From CAZYVA01 sp964650695 (lineage in GTDB: Bacteria > Bacillota > Clostridia > Lachnospirales > Lachnospiraceae): DNA of 35,998 nucleotides. The notes under the pieces were generated by a model that worked only from the letters and a program-made list of their open reading frames with translations, had not been told where the DNA came from and searched no databases. Both the position numbers and the translations under genes were made by a program. Each line of letters starts with the position of its first letter. Position 1 is the first letter of the stretch. Below are positions 34,422 through 35,998 of this stretch, in pieces. The DNA lies in contig CAZYVA010000011.1 in NCBI GenBank assembly GCA_964650695.1, forward strand, positions 1 to 35,998, in the 5' to 3' direction.

Positions 34422-35756
34422 TCACGGCTCCAGGCGTCCCAAATCCCTTGGGAACAACGCTGTCTCCCGGACGTTATCCTCCCCAACTAGCTGCATCGTA
34501 AGCCTTTCCAGCCCGATCCCCAGCCCTCCATGCGGCGGCAGGCCATGCCGGAATGTATCCAGATACTGCTCCATCCCTTCCATCTCCATGCCCCGGCTTT
34601 CCATCTTCTCCAAAAGCTTCGGATAGCTATGGATCCGCTGCCCACCGGTCGTGATTTCCATCCCTCTGAAAAGCAGGTCAAAGCTTAATGTATACCGGGG
34701 ATCCTCCGGGTCATCCATCGCGTAAAATGGACGTTTTTTGGACGGGTAATGGGTGACGAACACAAAATCGCTGCCCCACTCCTCCTTCGCGTACTTCCCA
34801 ATCAGGCTTTCTTCTTCCGGATCCAGGTCGTAAGGGTTGCGCATATGATACCCGTATTTTTCCGACACTTTCTCTTTCAGTTCGCCAAACCTTTCCGCCG
34901 GGATCCACTCTGCCTTTGGAAGCTCCAGATTTAAAATCCGTAGTTCATTCCCATAGCTTTCTTCCAGGATCCTCATCGCATACTGCAAAAAACCCGTCTC
35001 CATCGCCATGATATCCTCAAAACCGTCAATATACCCCATCTCGAAATCCAGGCTCGTATATTCGTTCAGATGCCGTTTCGTGTTGTGCTTTTCCGCGCGG
35101 AATACCGGCCCTGTCTCAAAAACACGGTCAAACACGCCGACCATCATCTGTTTGTAAAACTGCGGGCTTTGCGCCAGCACCGCCGGCCTGTGGAAATACT
35201 CCATCGTGAACAGGTTCGCTCCCCCTTCCGCTCCCTTCGCACAGATTTTCGGCGTATGGATTTCCGTAAATCCTTGCCCGTATAAGAAATCGCGGAATGC
35301 CCTCACAATCCCTTCCTGCACCCGGAATTTCGCGCGTTCCCGGATGTTCCTGAGGGAAATCGGCCGATAATTCAGCTTGGCTTCGAGGGAAGTATCCAGT
35401 TTCCACTTGGAGATGGCAAGCGGCATCCTGTTGTCCTCCGGCATACTGAGAACCTTCACTTTTTTCACCCGGATCTCCATACCCCCAGGCGCTTTTTCAT
35501 TCCTCTCCAAAATGCCCTCGGCCTCAATATACGCCCCTTCCTTTAAGTCTTTTAAGCGGAAATCCGCCGTCCCTTCCTCATAAACGGCCTGTAAAAGCCC
35601 TTCCCGTTTCCTAAGGATGATAAACGCGACCGTCCCCATATCCCGGATGGTATGTACCGCGCCGTTTACCCTGGCCGTCTGCCCTTCCCGTCCGAAAGCA
35701 AACAGTTCACCAAGCTCCAAAGTCCCCTTTTTGATCACTCCTGTCAGTTCCTTCAT
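34422..35756 (-). CDS. aspS: Archaeal-type aspartyl-tRNA synthetase (probably non-discriminating)
   Basis: A 444-residue class II synthetase. It has an N-terminal OB-fold (about 20-110) and the class II core with motif 2 FRAEKHNTKRHLNEYTSLDF and motif 3 GLGIGLERLTM near the C-terminus. It lacks the GAD insertion of bacterial AspRS (about 590 residues) and ends right after motif 3, as archaeal and eukaryotic AspRS do. In Clostridia this type is a second AspRS that also charges tRNA(Asn), supplying Asp-tRNA(Asn) to GatCAB, and gatCAB follows here. Non-discrimination is inferred from context and family. Start ATG 35756 has GGGAGGGG upstream. Confidence 0.92.
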   Translation of the reverse strand: MKELTGVIKKGTLELGELFAFGREGQTARVNGAVHTIRDMGTVAFIILRKREGLLQAVYEEGTADFRLKDLKEGAYIEAEGILERNEKAPGGMEIRVKKVKVLSMPEDNRMPLAISKWKLDTSLEAKLNYRPISLRNIRERAKFRVQEGIVRAFRDFLYGQGFTEIHTPKICAKGAEGGANLFTMEYFHRPAVLAQSPQFYKQMMVGVFDRVFETGPVFRAEKHNTKRHLNEYTSLDFEMGYIDGFEDIMAMETGFLQYAMRILEESYGNELRILNLELPKAEWIPAERFGELKEKVSEKYGYHMRNPYDLDPEEESLIGKYAKEEWGSDFVFVTHYPSKKRPFYAMDDPEDPRYTLSFDLLFRGMEITTGGQRIHSYPKLLEKMESRGMEMEGMEQYLDTFRHGLPPHGGLGIGLERLTMQLVGEDNVRETALFPRDLGRLEP

Positions 35757-35890
35757 TCTCTGCCCCTCCCGTCCTTTTGCCTGGAATATAAAAATCCGTC
35801 CAAAATAAAAGGCTCACCCAGCCTTTCCTCTGGACGGATATCGTCATCGTTATCCAAAAAATCTCTTTTATATTCGCGCTGGCGTTTCAC
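35753..35890 (-). CDS. Putative Asp/Asn-rich leader peptide of aspS
   Basis: A small open frame in the aspS leader, from GTG 35890 (or TTG 35935) to a stop overlapping the aspS start by four bases (ATGA). Codons at 35840-35863 encode DFLDNDDD: six Asp or Asn codons in eight, directly before the terminator stem at 35794-35839. This is the arrangement expected of a leader peptide that senses charged Asp or Asn tRNA. Against it: neither start has a clear ribosome site, and the frame runs on through the terminator rather than stopping before it. No protein family is recognised. Confidence 0.35.
   Translation of the reverse strand: MKRQREYKRDFLDNDDDIRPEERLGEPFILDGFLYSRQKDGRGRE
35794..35839 (-). 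terminator. Attenuator-type terminator in the aspS leader
   Basis: On the minus strand ATCCGTCCA (35831-35839) pairs perfectly with TGGACGGAT (35794-35802), and inside it AAAGGCT (35820-35826) pairs with AGCCTTT (35808-35814). TTTTATATT follows. It lies 38 bases before the aspS start. A small rival hairpin (35851-35855 with 35836-35840) would take bases from its 5' arm. Confidence 0.75.
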
Positions 35891-35905
35891 ATGCCATGAT
35901 GCCGC

Positions 35906-35938
35906 GGATCGCTCCGTGCTGCCGCACTCCCGCAATCC
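35906..35938 (-). other. 5' hairpin of the aspS leader RNA
   Basis: Seven base pairs with one G-U (35932-35938 with 35906-35912) and an inner 4-bp stem (35924-35927 with 35916-35919) begin at the predicted transcript start. Confidence 0.6.
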
Positions 35939-35946
35939 TGGGGTTT

Positions 35947-35975
35947 ATGTTAGCATATCGAGGACGGAAATTCAA
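35947..35975 (-). promoter_or_regulatory. Promoter of the aspS-gatCAB gene set
   Basis: On the minus strand TTGAAT (35970-35975) and TGCTAACAT (extended -10, core at 35947-35952) are separated by 17 bases. The expected start is near 35,940, giving a leader of about 185 bases. No AGGGTGGNACCGCG T-box sequence is present in it. Confidence 0.7.
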
Positions 35976-35998
35976 GTGGTTTTCAATCTGTCGGCTTA

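Noticed and set aside
35757..35998. T-box riboswitch before aspS
   Set aside because: Operons of this type often have one, but the T-box sequence AGGGTGGNACCGCG is absent and the leader is too short for the usual specifier and antiterminator domains.
1..35998. CRISPR array, tRNA or rRNA genes, complete insertion sequence or prophage
   Set aside because: No regularly spaced direct repeats, cloverleaf with CCA-type acceptor, rRNA signature, transposase, integrase or phage gene was found on either strand. The cloverleaf-like element at 15898-16075 is far too long and lacks tRNA consensus bases.

Overview
The window looks like a chromosomal segment of a motile, Gram-positive anaerobe of the Clostridia, most likely Lachnospiraceae. 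The reasons are AGGAGG-type ribosome binding sites, a fla operon in Firmicutes order, tRNA-dependent amidation genes (gatCAB) beside an archaeal-type aspartyl-tRNA synthetase, a DUF4364 regulator, and a ferredoxin-domain aldo/keto reductase. Family placement is inference; no rRNA or tRNA gene was seen. Most genes lie on the minus strand.

Region 1 (1-10,480, minus strand) is the fla operon. In transcription order it reads flgB, fliE, fliF, fliG, fliH, fliI, fliJ, fliK, flgD, a small TIGR02530-type flagellar operon gene, and flgE, which runs off the left edge. Two tandem sigma-A-like promoters precede flgB. The proximal rod gene flgC, expected between flgB and fliE, is absent. Several spacers are unusually long and contain hairpins, and the FlgE middle region carries tyrosine-rich repeats.

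Region 2 (10,500-15,700) holds a membrane-anchored transglutaminase-like protein, a divergent XRE regulator, a nuclease-helicase fusion (Cas4/RecB-like domain plus XPD/DinG-like iron-sulfur helicase), and ridA. Region 3 (15,860-17,840, plus strand) opens with a strong extended -10 promoter and a roughly 180-bp multi-hairpin palindromic element, followed by a DUF4364 gene and a split chromate-type transporter pair. Region 4 (17,900-24,200, minus strand) encodes an aldo/keto reductase, a CDF metal exporter, a P-type ATPase and a C39-like peptidase. Region 5 (24,330-25,417) is a D-2-hydroxyacid dehydrogenase gene closed by a two-way terminator.

Region 6 (25,416-35,975, minus strand) is one long gene set: archaeal-type aspS, gatC, gatA, gatB, a PurF-like protein lacking the catalytic N-terminal Cys, and an ABC ATPase with a coiled-coil FtsX permease. 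The synthetase and GatCAB would together make Asn-tRNA(Asn) and/or Gln-tRNA(Gln). The aspS leader is the best regulatory candidate in the window: a promoter, a 5' hairpin, a small reading frame with six Asp/Asn codons in eight, and an intrinsic terminator directly after those codons, with no recognisable T-box. A second nested hairpin with a T-run lies in front of gatC. Dispersed intergenic repeats occur before the transglutaminase gene and the aldo/keto reductase gene, with a possible third copy before fliK.
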